Assembly (NCBI GenBank): GCA_021107755.1
Contig: JAIOSF010000020.1
Coordinates: 1-57,317 of the forward strand
Direction: 5' to 3'
DNA from: Arcobacteraceae bacterium
GTDB lineage: Bacteria > Campylobacterota > Campylobacteria > Campylobacterales > Arcobacteraceae
DNA: 57,317 bases
The notes below the pieces were generated by a model that was not told where the DNA came from, made no database searches, and saw only the letters and a program-made list of their open reading frames with translations. Both the position numbers and the translations under genes were made by a program. Shown here in pieces: positions 26,333 through 34,566 of this stretch. Position 1 is the first letter of the stretch. Every line of letters starts with the position of its first letter.

Positions 26333-26863
26333 ATGTTAACAACAAACTTTATGCTTACTATTGGATTAATTATTTTAACAATTGTTATATCAAAGCTATC
26401 AGAATATTTTATCCGAAAAATAGGTGAAAGAAAAAGAATCATTCCCAAAAGAGTTTATTATGTAACTAAATTTTCACATTTTGTCATTATATTTATGGGA
26501 ATATTGTTTTTAGCTGTTATTTGGAATGTTCAATTAGGTGGTATTATGGTATTCGCATCATCAATTTTTGCTGTAATTGGTGTAGCACTTTTTGCTCAAT
26601 GGTCAATATTAAGTAACCTGACTTCAAGTATTATTATATTTTTTACCTTTCCAGCGCGAGTTGGGGATAAGATAAAAGTGATTGATGGGGACAACTCTAT
26701 AACAGGAGAGATTATTGAGATATCATTATTTCAAATTGAAATTTTAGATGAAGAGAACAATATAGTGTTGTATCCAAATAATCTTTTTTTACAAAAACCA
26801 ATTATGAAAATCAAAAATAAAAATAAAGTTACAAAAGAGGATACTATTGAGGCAACTGACTAG
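26333..26863 (+). CDS. Minimal MscS-type channel protein
   Basis: A 176-aa protein with two or three membrane helices (about residues 5-22, 45-62 and 70-95) and an MscS beta domain: R-V-G-D-K-I-K-V-I-D and L-Y-P-N-N-L-F. It stops soon after the beta domain and lacks the C-terminal alpha/beta vestibule of E. coli MscS. It is thus a trimmed channel or a regulator of the larger one. AGGAA lies before the ATG. Its last 20 bases overlap the converging retropepsin gene. Confidence 0.8.
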   Translation: MLTTNFMLTIGLIILTIVISKLSEYFIRKIGERKRIIPKRVYYVTKFSHFVIIFMGILFLAVIWNVQLGGIMVFASSIFAVIGVALFAQWSILSNLTSSIIIFFTFPARVGDKIKVIDGDNSITGEIIEISLFQIEILDEENNIVLYPNNLFLQKPIMKIKNKNKVTKEDTIEATD

Positions 26864-27326
26864 CATTAAAAGATAAATCTTTTTTTGTAACATCTACTAA
26901 AAAATCTTGTTTTATAAGCTCTCTCCCTATTAAAAGAGGAAATTTCATACTTCCTCTAAAGCTTAAAGACAACTCTATATTGTAAGTTTTATTATAAATA
27001 ACAATAGGTGTTTGTATGAAATATCTTGTTTGTATAGTTCCATTTGAACTTTTTACATTGGCAATTCTAGAAATCTTTTTTGTGATATAGTTACCTGTAA
27101 ATTTTTTATTATTTTCATCAAGTGTAATGAATTTTACATAACCATCTTTGGTTGGTTTTATTGTCATACAATGTAGTGATGAGGTTTTTGCTCCTGTGTC
27201 TATTTTAGCTCTTACAGATTTTAGGTTTAAGTCAGGTAAATCAAATTTATCAATTTTTCCTAAAATGAGTTCTTGTGAAAAAATATTTGTAACAAATACA
27301 ATAGTAAATAATATAGTTTTAAACAT
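26844..27326 (-). CDS. Exported RimB-like retropepsin (DUF785 type)
   Basis: A 160-aa protein with a signal peptide (about residues 1-17) followed by one retropepsin-like domain of the putative ATP-dependent zinc protease group (RimB). The aspartic-protease motif is A-K-I-D-T-G-A near residues 40-46, with V-K-S-S-N-G near residue 92 and L-I-G-R-E near residue 138. It is a paralogue of the cytoplasmic copy at 30359-30781, but exported. The start overlaps the M42-like gene by 8 bases, placing it at the end of the RimK cluster. The substrate is unknown. Confidence 0.85.
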   Translation of the reverse strand: MFKTILFTIVFVTNIFSQELILGKIDKFDLPDLNLKSVRAKIDTGAKTSSLHCMTIKPTKDGYVKFITLDENNKKFTGNYITKKISRIANVKSSNGTIQTRYFIQTPIVIYNKTYNIELSLSFRGSMKFPLLIGRELIKQDFLVDVTKKDLSFNASQLPQ

Positions 27327-28362
27327 CTTCTATCCCATAAAGTTTTGAGAGAATTAGTATCATACTATCTATAGACTTTTTTGTAGTAGTCTCTTCAACT
27401 GTATGGTATCCAATAGTAGGAAGCTGTAAAGTGGTCCCTTGAATAGCCCCTTTTGTGGCATGGATTATCCGTCCAAGTTCTGTAACACCAAGAGAGCCTT
27501 TTGTATCGTTTTGAGACATAATGTTTTTTAAATAAGCGTCTTTAAAATGGTAGTTAATATTATTTTCTATACAGATATTTTTTATTTGATTTTTTAAAGA
27601 AGAACGAAATACACCATTCTCATCTCGATTTCGTAATACTACATCAAGATGTTGAATATCTTCTACATTCTTATAAGGGCTTGTATCTAATACAAGTAGT
27701 TTTTTTGTATCAATATCAAATCGTCTAAAATATTCCAATAAAAATCTCCAACTTTTTCCAGCCTCTTCAGAAGCTGTAAAAAATGAAGTTCCTTTATATC
27801 CTTTAGTGTACATATAGATGATGATTGCTACAGAGATAACATTATCTAGTTGGGCATAAACTAAATCATTTTCATCAATTTTGAGTTTATCAACAAAACC
27901 TATAGGAGTTCCTGGCATAAGATGGTCAAAGCCATCAACTTTAAAAATTATGTTATTTCGTCTTTGACATAAAAAAGTCTCTTTTATACTCCCTAATCCT
28001 AAATATGTACCAGACCACGGTTCATAAGCTTGTACTTTTTGATCTACAAATCTATCTGTAAAGTTTTTTAAAAGTTGTTCTGAGTTTGAGTTCCCAGTTA
28101 AGTCCGCTTGGTTCTTTGCAATAAAAGCTGCATATTGAAACTCATTGTGTCCTGTACAAATAAGTCCATGTCTATCTGCATGTGCTGAAATATAGCCACT
28201 AGTAGGAGCACTTCCTTTTGCCACAAGAACACCATCATAGTATTCAACATCTACACCAAGTTCTTCTAACTCTCTTTTTACAAACATAAAAAAAGGATGT
28301 TCTGCACCAACAACACTAGGTATTCGTATAAGTTGTTTTAAAATATCATAAAAAAGTTCCAT
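27319..28362 (-). CDS. M42-like metallo-aminopeptidase
   Basis: A 347-aa co-catalytic metallopeptidase of the M42/M20/M28 clan. The expected ligands are visible in order: H in S-A-H-A-D, D in Q-L-D-N, the E-E pair in A-S-E-E-A-G, D in V-L-D-T and H in G-Y-H-T-V-E. Characterised M42 enzymes are aminopeptidases, some specific for glutamate. The start overlaps the deacylase stop by one base (TAATG), so translation is coupled. With RimK next door, cleavage of poly-glutamate or glutamyl peptides is an attractive idea; it is inference. Confidence 0.82.
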   Translation of the reverse strand: MELFYDILKQLIRIPSVVGAEHPFFMFVKRELEELGVDVEYYDGVLVAKGSAPTSGYISAHADRHGLICTGHNEFQYAAFIAKNQADLTGNSNSEQLLKNFTDRFVDQKVQAYEPWSGTYLGLGSIKETFLCQRRNNIIFKVDGFDHLMPGTPIGFVDKLKIDENDLVYAQLDNVISVAIIIYMYTKGYKGTSFFTASEEAGKSWRFLLEYFRRFDIDTKKLLVLDTSPYKNVEDIQHLDVVLRNRDENGVFRSSLKNQIKNICIENNINYHFKDAYLKNIMSQNDTKGSLGVTELGRIIHATKGAIQGTTLQLPTIGYHTVEETTTKKSIDSMILILSKLYGIEDV

Positions 28363-29411
28363 TATTCTATTATCTCTTCATTATTTAATTCATAGAATTC
28401 ACTTTGTTCGATTATCTCTTCATTAAAGTATTCTATTTTTGTTTCAGCTAACTCAAGGTTACCAAACTTTGCTATATGAAAAACCGCATCCCCCTCTTGT
28501 ACAAGAGGAATCTCTGATTTTCCAATAATAATTCCATCAAATGGGGAACTTACTTCAAATGTTTGATCACCTAAAGGTTCATCAATATAAGCTATCACTT
28601 CATTTAATTTTACTGTGTCTCCAAGTGCTTTAATAGTGCGTAACATCCCACTTTCAACAGATCGAATCCATTTACTAGTTTTAGTTATCACTGGTAATTT
28701 TGACTGTTTTTTTCTAGTAATCTGAGGTAACATATTATTTGCTCGTAATACATTTACTAAGCCATTTACACCTATTCGGATAGAAGTTTCATCAAATCGT
28801 AAAGCCTCTCCTGCTTCATACAAAAGTATTGGTACACCTCTATCTTGGGCAACAGCTCGAAGCGATCCATCTCGAAGTTCAGAGTGCAATACAACAGGTG
28901 CTGCAAATGCTTTTGCAAGGTTAAAGGTATATTCGTTGTTTATATTTGTGCGTACTTGCGGAAGGTTTGATTTATGAATAGAAGCTGTATGTAAATCTAT
29001 ACCAAGATCACATTTTAAAACTATTTCATCAAAAAATACCTTTGCAACTCGACCTGCTAAACTTCCTTTACTACTTCCAGGGAAAGACCTATTTAAGTCT
29101 CTTCTATCTGGAAGATATCTTGAGAGGTTCATTATCCCATATACATTTACAATAGGTACAAGAATAAGTGTCCCTTTTAGCCGTTTTAAAATATTGAGTT
29201 TTCTAAATCTTCTAATAATCTCAATACCATTTAACTCATCACCATGAATAGCAGCACTTATAAATACAATAGGACCATCTTTTTTCCCTCGCATCACTCT
29301 TACTGGAAGTTGAGTAGGGGTGTTATAAAGTTTTGGAAGCTCTATATTTATAGTTGTATTAGCACCCTTTGGTATATCAATACCACCAAGAGTGAACTTC
29401 TCATCTGGCAT
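28362..29411 (-). CDS. Succinylglutamate desuccinylase/aspartoacylase-family hydrolase
   Basis: A 349-aa M14-type zinc hydrolase. The zinc ligands are in A-A-I-H-G-D-E-L-N-G (H-x-x-E, near residue 55) and a later H in G-I-D-L-H-T-A near residue 140, with D-L-N-R-S-F-P-G between. A C-terminal beta-barrel (S-P-F-D-G-I-I-I-G near residue 290) resembles a lipoyl-like cap. Relatives remove acyl groups from glutamate or aspartate. Three bases separate it from rimK. Its substrate could be a modified glutamate or a peptide end, judged by context. Confidence 0.85.
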   Translation of the reverse strand: MPDEKFTLGGIDIPKGANTTINIELPKLYNTPTQLPVRVMRGKKDGPIVFISAAIHGDELNGIEIIRRFRKLNILKRLKGTLILVPIVNVYGIMNLSRYLPDRRDLNRSFPGSSKGSLAGRVAKVFFDEIVLKCDLGIDLHTASIHKSNLPQVRTNINNEYTFNLAKAFAAPVVLHSELRDGSLRAVAQDRGVPILLYEAGEALRFDETSIRIGVNGLVNVLRANNMLPQITRKKQSKLPVITKTSKWIRSVESGMLRTIKALGDTVKLNEVIAYIDEPLGDQTFEVSSPFDGIIIGKSEIPLVQEGDAVFHIAKFGNLELAETKIEYFNEEIIEQSEFYELNNEEIIE

Positions 29412-29414
29412 ATT

Positions 29415-30350
29415 TTATGCTCCTATATTATCTCTTTTTATTTTCCGTTTTTTTGTAGGGTTATCTGGACATCTTGGAGTTACATTCTTTTCAATATAAT
29501 CTATGATTTTACCTGCAATATCAAGACCTGTAGATTTTTCAATTCCCTCTAATCCTGGACTTGAATTTACCTCCATAACAAGTGGTCCACGAGCTGATGG
29601 TATCATATCAACTCCACAAACACCAAGTCCCATAGCTTTTGCAGCAGCAAGTGCGGTTGCTTTTTCTTTTCTGTTTAGTTTATATGCTGTTGCACTTCCC
29701 CCTTGGTGTAGATTTGATCTAAAATCTCCCTCAGCACCTTGTCTTTTCATAGCGCCAACAACCTCTCCACCAACAACTAAAGCTCGAATGTCAGCACCTC
29801 CTGCTTCTTCAATGTACTCTTGAACAAGTAAGTTTACCTCCATACCGTAAAAAGCATCTAAAACAGACTTTGCTGCTTTTTCACTATCAACAAGTACAAC
29901 ACCAACACCTTGTGTCCCTTCTAAAATTTTAAGAACTAATGGTGCTCCACCACTGAGTTCAATCACATCTTTTGCATTTGACTTATTAGAGGCAAAAATT
30001 GTTTTTGGCATATCAACACCAAACTTTGAAAGAACCTGTAAACTTCTAAGTTTATCTCTACTTCTTTTAATAGCAAGATTTCCAGAAGTTGAAAAAGTAT
30101 CCATCATCTCAAAGTGTCTTACCATCGCTGTTCCATAAAATGTACGACTAGCTCCAATTCTAGGAATAATAGCATCAGGAGCTGGAAGTTCTTTTCCTTG
30201 ATAGTTTACTTTTAACTCCCCTTTCATAATCTCAATAGCACATTTTAAGTAGTCTATAACTTTAATATCCCATCCTCTTTGTTCACCCGCTTCTACTAAT
30301 CTTTTTGTAGAATACAATTCTTTATTTCTTGATAATATATATACTCTCAT
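29415..30350 (-). CDS. rimK: RimK-type alpha-L-glutamate ligase (ATP-grasp)
   Basis: A 311-aa ATP-grasp ligase, about the length of E. coli RimK. RimK adds glutamate residues to the C-terminus of ribosomal protein S6 and can make poly-alpha-glutamate. The ATP-grasp core is visible: [20 protein letters not shown] near residue 145, the Q-E-Y-I-E-E segment, and the metal-binding M-E-V-N-S-S-P-G near residue 270. It lies 8 bases after rimB on the minus strand and 3 bases before the deacylase gene. Whether S6 is its target here is not shown by the sequence. Confidence 0.92.
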   Translation of the reverse strand: MRVYILSRNKELYSTKRLVEAGEQRGWDIKVIDYLKCAIEIMKGELKVNYQGKELPAPDAIIPRIGASRTFYGTAMVRHFEMMDTFSTSGNLAIKRSRDKLRSLQVLSKFGVDMPKTIFASNKSNAKDVIELSGGAPLVLKILEGTQGVGVVLVDSEKAAKSVLDAFYGMEVNLLVQEYIEEAGGADIRALVVGGEVVGAMKRQGAEGDFRSNLHQGGSATAYKLNRKEKATALAAAKAMGLGVCGVDMIPSARGPLVMEVNSSPGLEGIEKSTGLDIAGKIIDYIEKNVTPRCPDNPTKKRKIKRDNIGA

Positions 30351-30358
30351 TTTGGTCC

Positions 30359-30781
30359 TTATTTTACTTCTTTACTTAAATACTCTTTGCTTACATCTAC
30401 AAGAAATTTTCCACTTAAAAATCGTCTCCCTATTAACATAGGGTATTTCATATCTGCTCTATTTGTAAGAGATATTACACTTTTATATTTTTTCCCCATA
30501 AAATTTACACTTACTTTTATAGCTGGTCTTTCCTGAAGTTGTCCATTTGAACTTTTCACTTTTTTTATTTTATAAATAGGAAAAGTCATCCTTTTCCCAT
30601 GATATGCCTCATGAACTTCATCCAAAAGTGTAAAACTTACTGTATCTCCAACAATATCGATATGATCACAATGTAAGGCATTTGAATCAGCGCCAGTGTC
30701 AACTTTTGCATCTAAATCAAACAGTTCCAAATCGATAATAGATATAAGTTCTCTTTTTCCAACTATTTTTTTTTCACCCAT
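30359..30781 (-). CDS. rimB: Cytoplasmic RimB-like retropepsin
   Basis: A 140-aa single-domain retropepsin-like protein of the DUF785 (putative ATP-dependent zinc protease) family. The active-site motif is A-K-V-D-T-G-A-D-S near residues 25-33, followed by V-K-S-S-N-G near residue 75 and L-I-G-R-R near residue 121. There is no signal peptide. In Pseudomonas, RimA and RimB act with RimK on S6. It opens the minus-strand cluster rimB-rimK-deacylase-M42-exported rimB. GGAAAA lies before the ATG. Confidence 0.85.
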   Translation of the reverse strand: MGEKKIVGKRELISIIDLELFDLDAKVDTGADSNALHCDHIDIVGDTVSFTLLDEVHEAYHGKRMTFPIYKIKKVKSSNGQLQERPAIKVSVNFMGKKYKSVISLTNRADMKYPMLIGRRFLSGKFLVDVSKEYLSKEVK

Positions 30782-30840
30782 CTTTTTTCCTACTATTTAA
30801 AAGTCTGTAATTATACCATAGAATAAAAGTATATTAACTG

Positions 30841-30855
30841 TATAATTTCAAAATG
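30841..30855 (+). promoter_or_regulatory. TATAAT 6 nt before the truD ATG (possible leaderless start)
   Basis: A consensus TATAAT (30841-30846) is followed by six bases and the ATG at 30853, with no Shine-Dalgarno between. A transcript starting seven bases after the -10 box would begin at the start codon. A TTAACT eight bases upstream is too close to be a -35 box. Confidence 0.5.
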
Positions 30856-31803
30856 AATACCCAAAGATTATATATACAAGAACACGAGCCATTGAATTTT
30901 ACATTTCATCAAAATAAATATGATTTTATTGTTAATGAGATACCAAGTATTGAGTTTAAAAATAGAGGAAACTTCTTGATTTTAAAAATCAAAAAACAAC
31001 ATCTCTCCACATGGGAGTTATTAGGTTATATCTCTACAACTTTAGATATAGATGAACATCTAATAGGGTATGCTGGATTAAAAGATAAAAATGCAACAAC
31101 AACACAATATATCTCAATACCTATGAATAAAAGTAGGGATATTGAATATTTAAATAGTAAAAATATTACTATATTGGAAACTTATAAACATGACAAAAAA
31201 TTAAAAATAGGTGATTTAAAAGCAAATAGATTTAGAATCACTTTAAAAGATGTAAAACAAGAGGAATTACCAAAAATATATCAAACAATTTCTCAAATAC
31301 AAAAGCATGGTATGCCTAACTATTTTGGATATCAAAGATTTGGACAAGAGTGTAGTTTTGAAAAGACAAAGCGAGTTGTTTATGGCGAAGAGATAATTGG
31401 TGATAAAAAACTTAATAAGTTTTTAAAACTAGCATATCAAAGTTATTTTTTCAATGGATGGTTAATAAAAAGAATGGAGCTTTCAAAAGAGCAAAAGAGT
31501 AATAAACTTATCCAACTTGATGGGGATATTTGCAACCTTCATGATAGAACAGTTGTAACAGGATTGCTTCCTGGTAGAGATATTTTAAGGGCCAAAGGTA
31601 AAGCTAGAATTATAGAAGAGCAATTTGATGATATGTTTATCCATGAAAAAGGTTATAGGAGAGATGCTTGGATAAAACCTCAAAATATTAAAAATAGATT
31701 TATAGCAGATAAAGACTTTTTAGAGTTAGAGTTTACTCTTCCAAAAAGCAGTTACGCAACTGTTTTTATTGAAAATATCGCAAATAAAAACTTTACCTAT
31801 TAA
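30853..31803 (+). CDS. truD: tRNA pseudouridine(13) synthase
   Basis: TruD converts U13 of certain tRNAs to pseudouridine. The 316-aa protein has the G-Y-A-G-L-K-D-K-N-A-T-T motif with the catalytic Asp near residue 78, and the N-Y-F-G-Y-Q-R-F-G segment near residue 155, both diagnostic of TruD. It is somewhat shorter than E. coli TruD (349 aa), as usual in Campylobacterota. It is transcribed away from the RimK cluster. Confidence 0.93.
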   Translation: MNTQRLYIQEHEPLNFTFHQNKYDFIVNEIPSIEFKNRGNFLILKIKKQHLSTWELLGYISTTLDIDEHLIGYAGLKDKNATTTQYISIPMNKSRDIEYLNSKNITILETYKHDKKLKIGDLKANRFRITLKDVKQEELPKIYQTISQIQKHGMPNYFGYQRFGQECSFEKTKRVVYGEEIIGDKKLNKFLKLAYQSYFFNGWLIKRMELSKEQKSNKLIQLDGDICNLHDRTVVTGLLPGRDILRAKGKARIIEEQFDDMFIHEKGYRRDAWIKPQNIKNRFIADKDFLELEFTLPKSSYATVFIENIANKNFTY

Positions 31804-31857
31804 GGGAGACAATATTATTCTACGATTTTATGCTAAAATGTTTAAAGGGATATTTTG

Positions 31858-33705
31858 ATGATACGGATAAATTTGATATTGTTACTTTTTATTATATGTG
31901 TAGAAGCTTCATCAATTGTGATAGATGAAGAGACATCTAATACAAAAATATTATCTCAAAGTTTTATATATAAAGACAACACAAAATCCTTAACAATTAA
32001 AGAGATCCAAAATAGTGGTATATCCTTTGAAGAGATTAAGAAATCAAGAGTATCTTTTGGATATTCACCAAGTTTTGATGTCTGGATAAAGTTTACACTC
32101 CATAACAGTAGTGATAAAAAAATAAAAAAAATTATAGAGTATGCTAATCCTTTAACAACGCATATTGAATTTTTTGATATAACAAATAAAAATACTTATA
32201 AAGATGGACTTTTTCAAATTAATACAAACAGAAAAACTGTAAATCCATATTTTGAAATTTCATTAGAACCAAATGAGGTAAGTACATATTATATAAAAGC
32301 CTCTTCTAATATAACAACTTTGATTATAGAATTAAATTTATGGAATACACAAGATTTTTATAATAAAGAGTTACAACATCAATCTATTTTACAGCTATTT
32401 TTTGGTGCAATGCTTGTATTGGCTTTTTATAATATATTTATATACTTTTTTACTAAAGATGTAAGTTACCTTTTTTATGTTTTCTATATATTTGGAGTTG
32501 TTATTCACCAATTGATGTATAGTGGAATTACTTATATTTACTTTTTTGATAGTGAAAATATTGAATTTTTTATTAAAGGTGCAACTTTTATAGTGGCTAT
32601 TCCTATATTTGCTTTAGGTCTATTTATAAAGTATTTTATAAAACTTAAACAATATCCTTTATTAAATAAGATATTAAATATATATCTATTTTTATTTCCA
32701 TTTTTAAGTTTATTATTTGTTGTAACTTATTCATTTGATAAATTTCGTAATATATTCACGGTTATATTATTAATATATCTAGTGTATATAGCTATATATA
32801 CAGCAATAAAAGGAAATAGACAATCTTTTTTTATAATCGCTGGTTGGATTGTAATGTTTATTGGTGGTATAGTAATGTATCTATCAAGTACGGGAATTTT
32901 TAATGTATATCAATATTTTCCATATGTAGTTGAATTAACTTTTGTCTTAGAAGCTTTACTTTTCTCTATAGCTTTAGCAGATAAAATAAATCAATTACAG
33001 TATGAAAAAAATAAGTCAGATAGAGACCTTATAACACTACAAAAAACAGAAAAAAAGAGATTAATTGTTGAAGTTGAAAATAAGACACAAGAGCTTAAAA
33101 GTGCATTAGATGTACAAACAACTTTACTTAAAGAGTTAAATCATAGAGTTAAAAATAATATGCAAACAATAATATCTCTGGTAAGACTCCAAGCAGATGA
33201 AGTAGAAGATGAAAATATGCAAAATATTTTCACAACTATACAAAACAGAATAAGTGCTATGAGTTATTTGCATGAATTACTTTATAAACAAAGTGATATA
33301 TCTCATGTAAATGTTCATGAGTATTTTGATAATCTTATTGGGGGATTACAAGATAGCTATGAAAATGAGAGTGAAATTATTTATGATATACGGATAAACT
33401 TAGAAGTAGAGTCAGCTATATCTCGTGGACTTATTTTAAATGAGCTTGTTACAAACTCTTTTAAGTATGCTTTTTTAGATAAGTTAGGAAATATTTGGAT
33501 CACTTTATATAAAAAAGAGGATAGTTTTTATCTCACGATAGAAGATGATGGAGTAGGTTATAACTCTGATCAAACAAAACATTCTTTCGGTCTTATTCTT
33601 GTAAAAACACTTGTAGAAAACCATCTTCAAGGAACTATTACAACAACAAGTACAAAGAGTGGAGTAAAAAACCAAATTATATGGAGAGAAGATGCCCAAA
33701 GCTAA
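31858..33705 (+). CDS. 7TMR-DISM sensor histidine kinase (HisKA_2 type)
   Basis: A 615-aa membrane sensor. A signal peptide (about residues 1-18) is followed by a periplasmic DISMED2-like beta domain (to about residue 165), seven membrane helices (about 175-370) and a coiled coil. A HisKA_2 dimerisation domain has the phospho-acceptor His429 in E-L-N-H-R-V-K-N-N-M, and an HATPase domain carries D-D-G-V-G-Y near residue 565. The extracellular ligand is unknown; DISM domains often bind carbohydrates or small molecules. ATG at 31858, preceded by AAAGGGA, is preferred over an adjoining TTG. The gene overlaps the response regulator by 14 bases. Confidence 0.9.
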   Translation: MIRINLILLLFIICVEASSIVIDEETSNTKILSQSFIYKDNTKSLTIKEIQNSGISFEEIKKSRVSFGYSPSFDVWIKFTLHNSSDKKIKKIIEYANPLTTHIEFFDITNKNTYKDGLFQINTNRKTVNPYFEISLEPNEVSTYYIKASSNITTLIIELNLWNTQDFYNKELQHQSILQLFFGAMLVLAFYNIFIYFFTKDVSYLFYVFYIFGVVIHQLMYSGITYIYFFDSENIEFFIKGATFIVAIPIFALGLFIKYFIKLKQYPLLNKILNIYLFLFPFLSLLFVVTYSFDKFRNIFTVILLIYLVYIAIYTAIKGNRQSFFIIAGWIVMFIGGIVMYLSSTGIFNVYQYFPYVVELTFVLEALLFSIALADKINQLQYEKNKSDRDLITLQKTEKKRLIVEVENKTQELKSALDVQTTLLKELNHRVKNNMQTIISLVRLQADEVEDENMQNIFTTIQNRISAMSYLHELLYKQSDISHVNVHEYFDNLIGGLQDSYENESEIIYDIRINLEVESAISRGLILNELVTNSFKYAFLDKLGNIWITLYKKEDSFYLTIEDDGVGYNSDQTKHSFGLILVKTLVENHLQGTITTTSTKSGVKNQIIWREDAQS

Positions 33706-34381
33706 GATACTAATAGTAGAAGACAATCCTATAACAGCAGCAGATTTAAAAAGTGCATTAAAAAAATTAGATTTTTATATAACAAATATTGTGTCTTCAT
33801 ATAATGAAGCCTTGATTAGTATAAAACAAAATGAGCCAGATATGATTATGATGGATATTGATCTTGGTAAAAGTAAGAATGGTATAGAACTAGCATATGA
33901 AATAAAAAAAAGTAAAAACATTTCTATTTTGTATTTAACATCATTTTCAGATGATGATACTATGGAAAAAGCTTTTGCTACAGACCCTGTAGGCTATCTT
34001 GTAAAACCTTTTAAGCGTGAAGAGTTGAAAACTACTATAATGTTAGCACTTTATAAAATTAATAAGTTAGAATATGAAAATATAAATCAAGATCATACCT
34101 ATATAGGATATGGATATTATTTTGATTTAAAAACAGCACAACTTTACTATAAAAGTAAATATATCAAACTTGGTATAAAAGAAAAACAACTCTTAGCAGT
34201 ATTGACAGAAGCACAAGGTTTGGTTATATCTAATGAGCAACTTGAACATAAACTTTGGGCAGATAATGCTCCATCTAACAGCTCATTACGAACACTTGTC
34301 TATAGACTTAAATCAAAACTTGGATGTAATATAATCGAAACATCATATTCCAATGGATATAAGCTATCTTTTTTTAAATAG
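33692..34381 (+). CDS. OmpR-family response regulator
   Basis: A 229-aa transcription factor. The receiver domain (residues 1-120) has the acidic pair E10-D11, the phospho-acceptor Asp55 in M-M-D-I-D-L-G and the conserved Lys in V-K-P-F near residue 108. The C-terminal winged helix (about 140-229) ends with S-Y-S-N-G-Y-K-L-S-F, typical of Trans_reg_C. It is the evident partner of the overlapping kinase. Such factors usually bind direct repeats spaced 10-11 bp; a pair with that spacing lies upstream of the next gene. Confidence 0.92.
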   Translation: MPKAKILIVEDNPITAADLKSALKKLDFYITNIVSSYNEALISIKQNEPDMIMMDIDLGKSKNGIELAYEIKKSKNISILYLTSFSDDDTMEKAFATDPVGYLVKPFKREELKTTIMLALYKINKLEYENINQDHTYIGYGYYFDLKTAQLYYKSKYIKLGIKEKQLLAVLTEAQGLVISNEQLEHKLWADNAPSNSSLRTLVYRLKSKLGCNIIETSYSNGYKLSFFK

Positions 34382-34422
34382 TTTTATTTCCATAATATAA
34401 AAATCTTCTCCTTCTTTTAATA

Positions 34423-34438
34423 CTTAGTTTAAACTAAG
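34423..34438. promoter_or_regulatory. Perfect 16-bp palindrome upstream of the acyl-synthase gene
   Basis: CTTAGTTTAAACTAAG is a perfect palindrome between the response regulator stop and the LuxI/FeeM-like gene. It is not followed by a T-tract, so it is a poor terminator; as duplex DNA it looks like a site for a symmetric dimer. The binding protein is unknown. Confidence 0.5.
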
Positions 34439-34482
34439 ACACAATAAATACATTCTAAATAATTATAAAATAACCCCTAAAC

Positions 34483-34536
34483 CTTAATTTAATCTTAAAT
34501 CATGTGACAATTCAATCTATACTTCTCTTGTACAAT
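34483..34536 (+). promoter_or_regulatory. Candidate OmpR-type direct repeats and -10 box
   Basis: CTTAA occurs at 34483-34487 and 34494-34498, exactly 11 bp apart, the phase used by PhoB/OmpR-class activators. TACAAT at 34531-34536 is a plausible -10 box, leaving the repeats about 45-60 bases upstream of the start site, a normal activator position. No consensus -35 box is seen. Confidence 0.4.
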
Positions 34537-34566
34537 ATTTATCTAACTTAATACAAAGGATAAATT

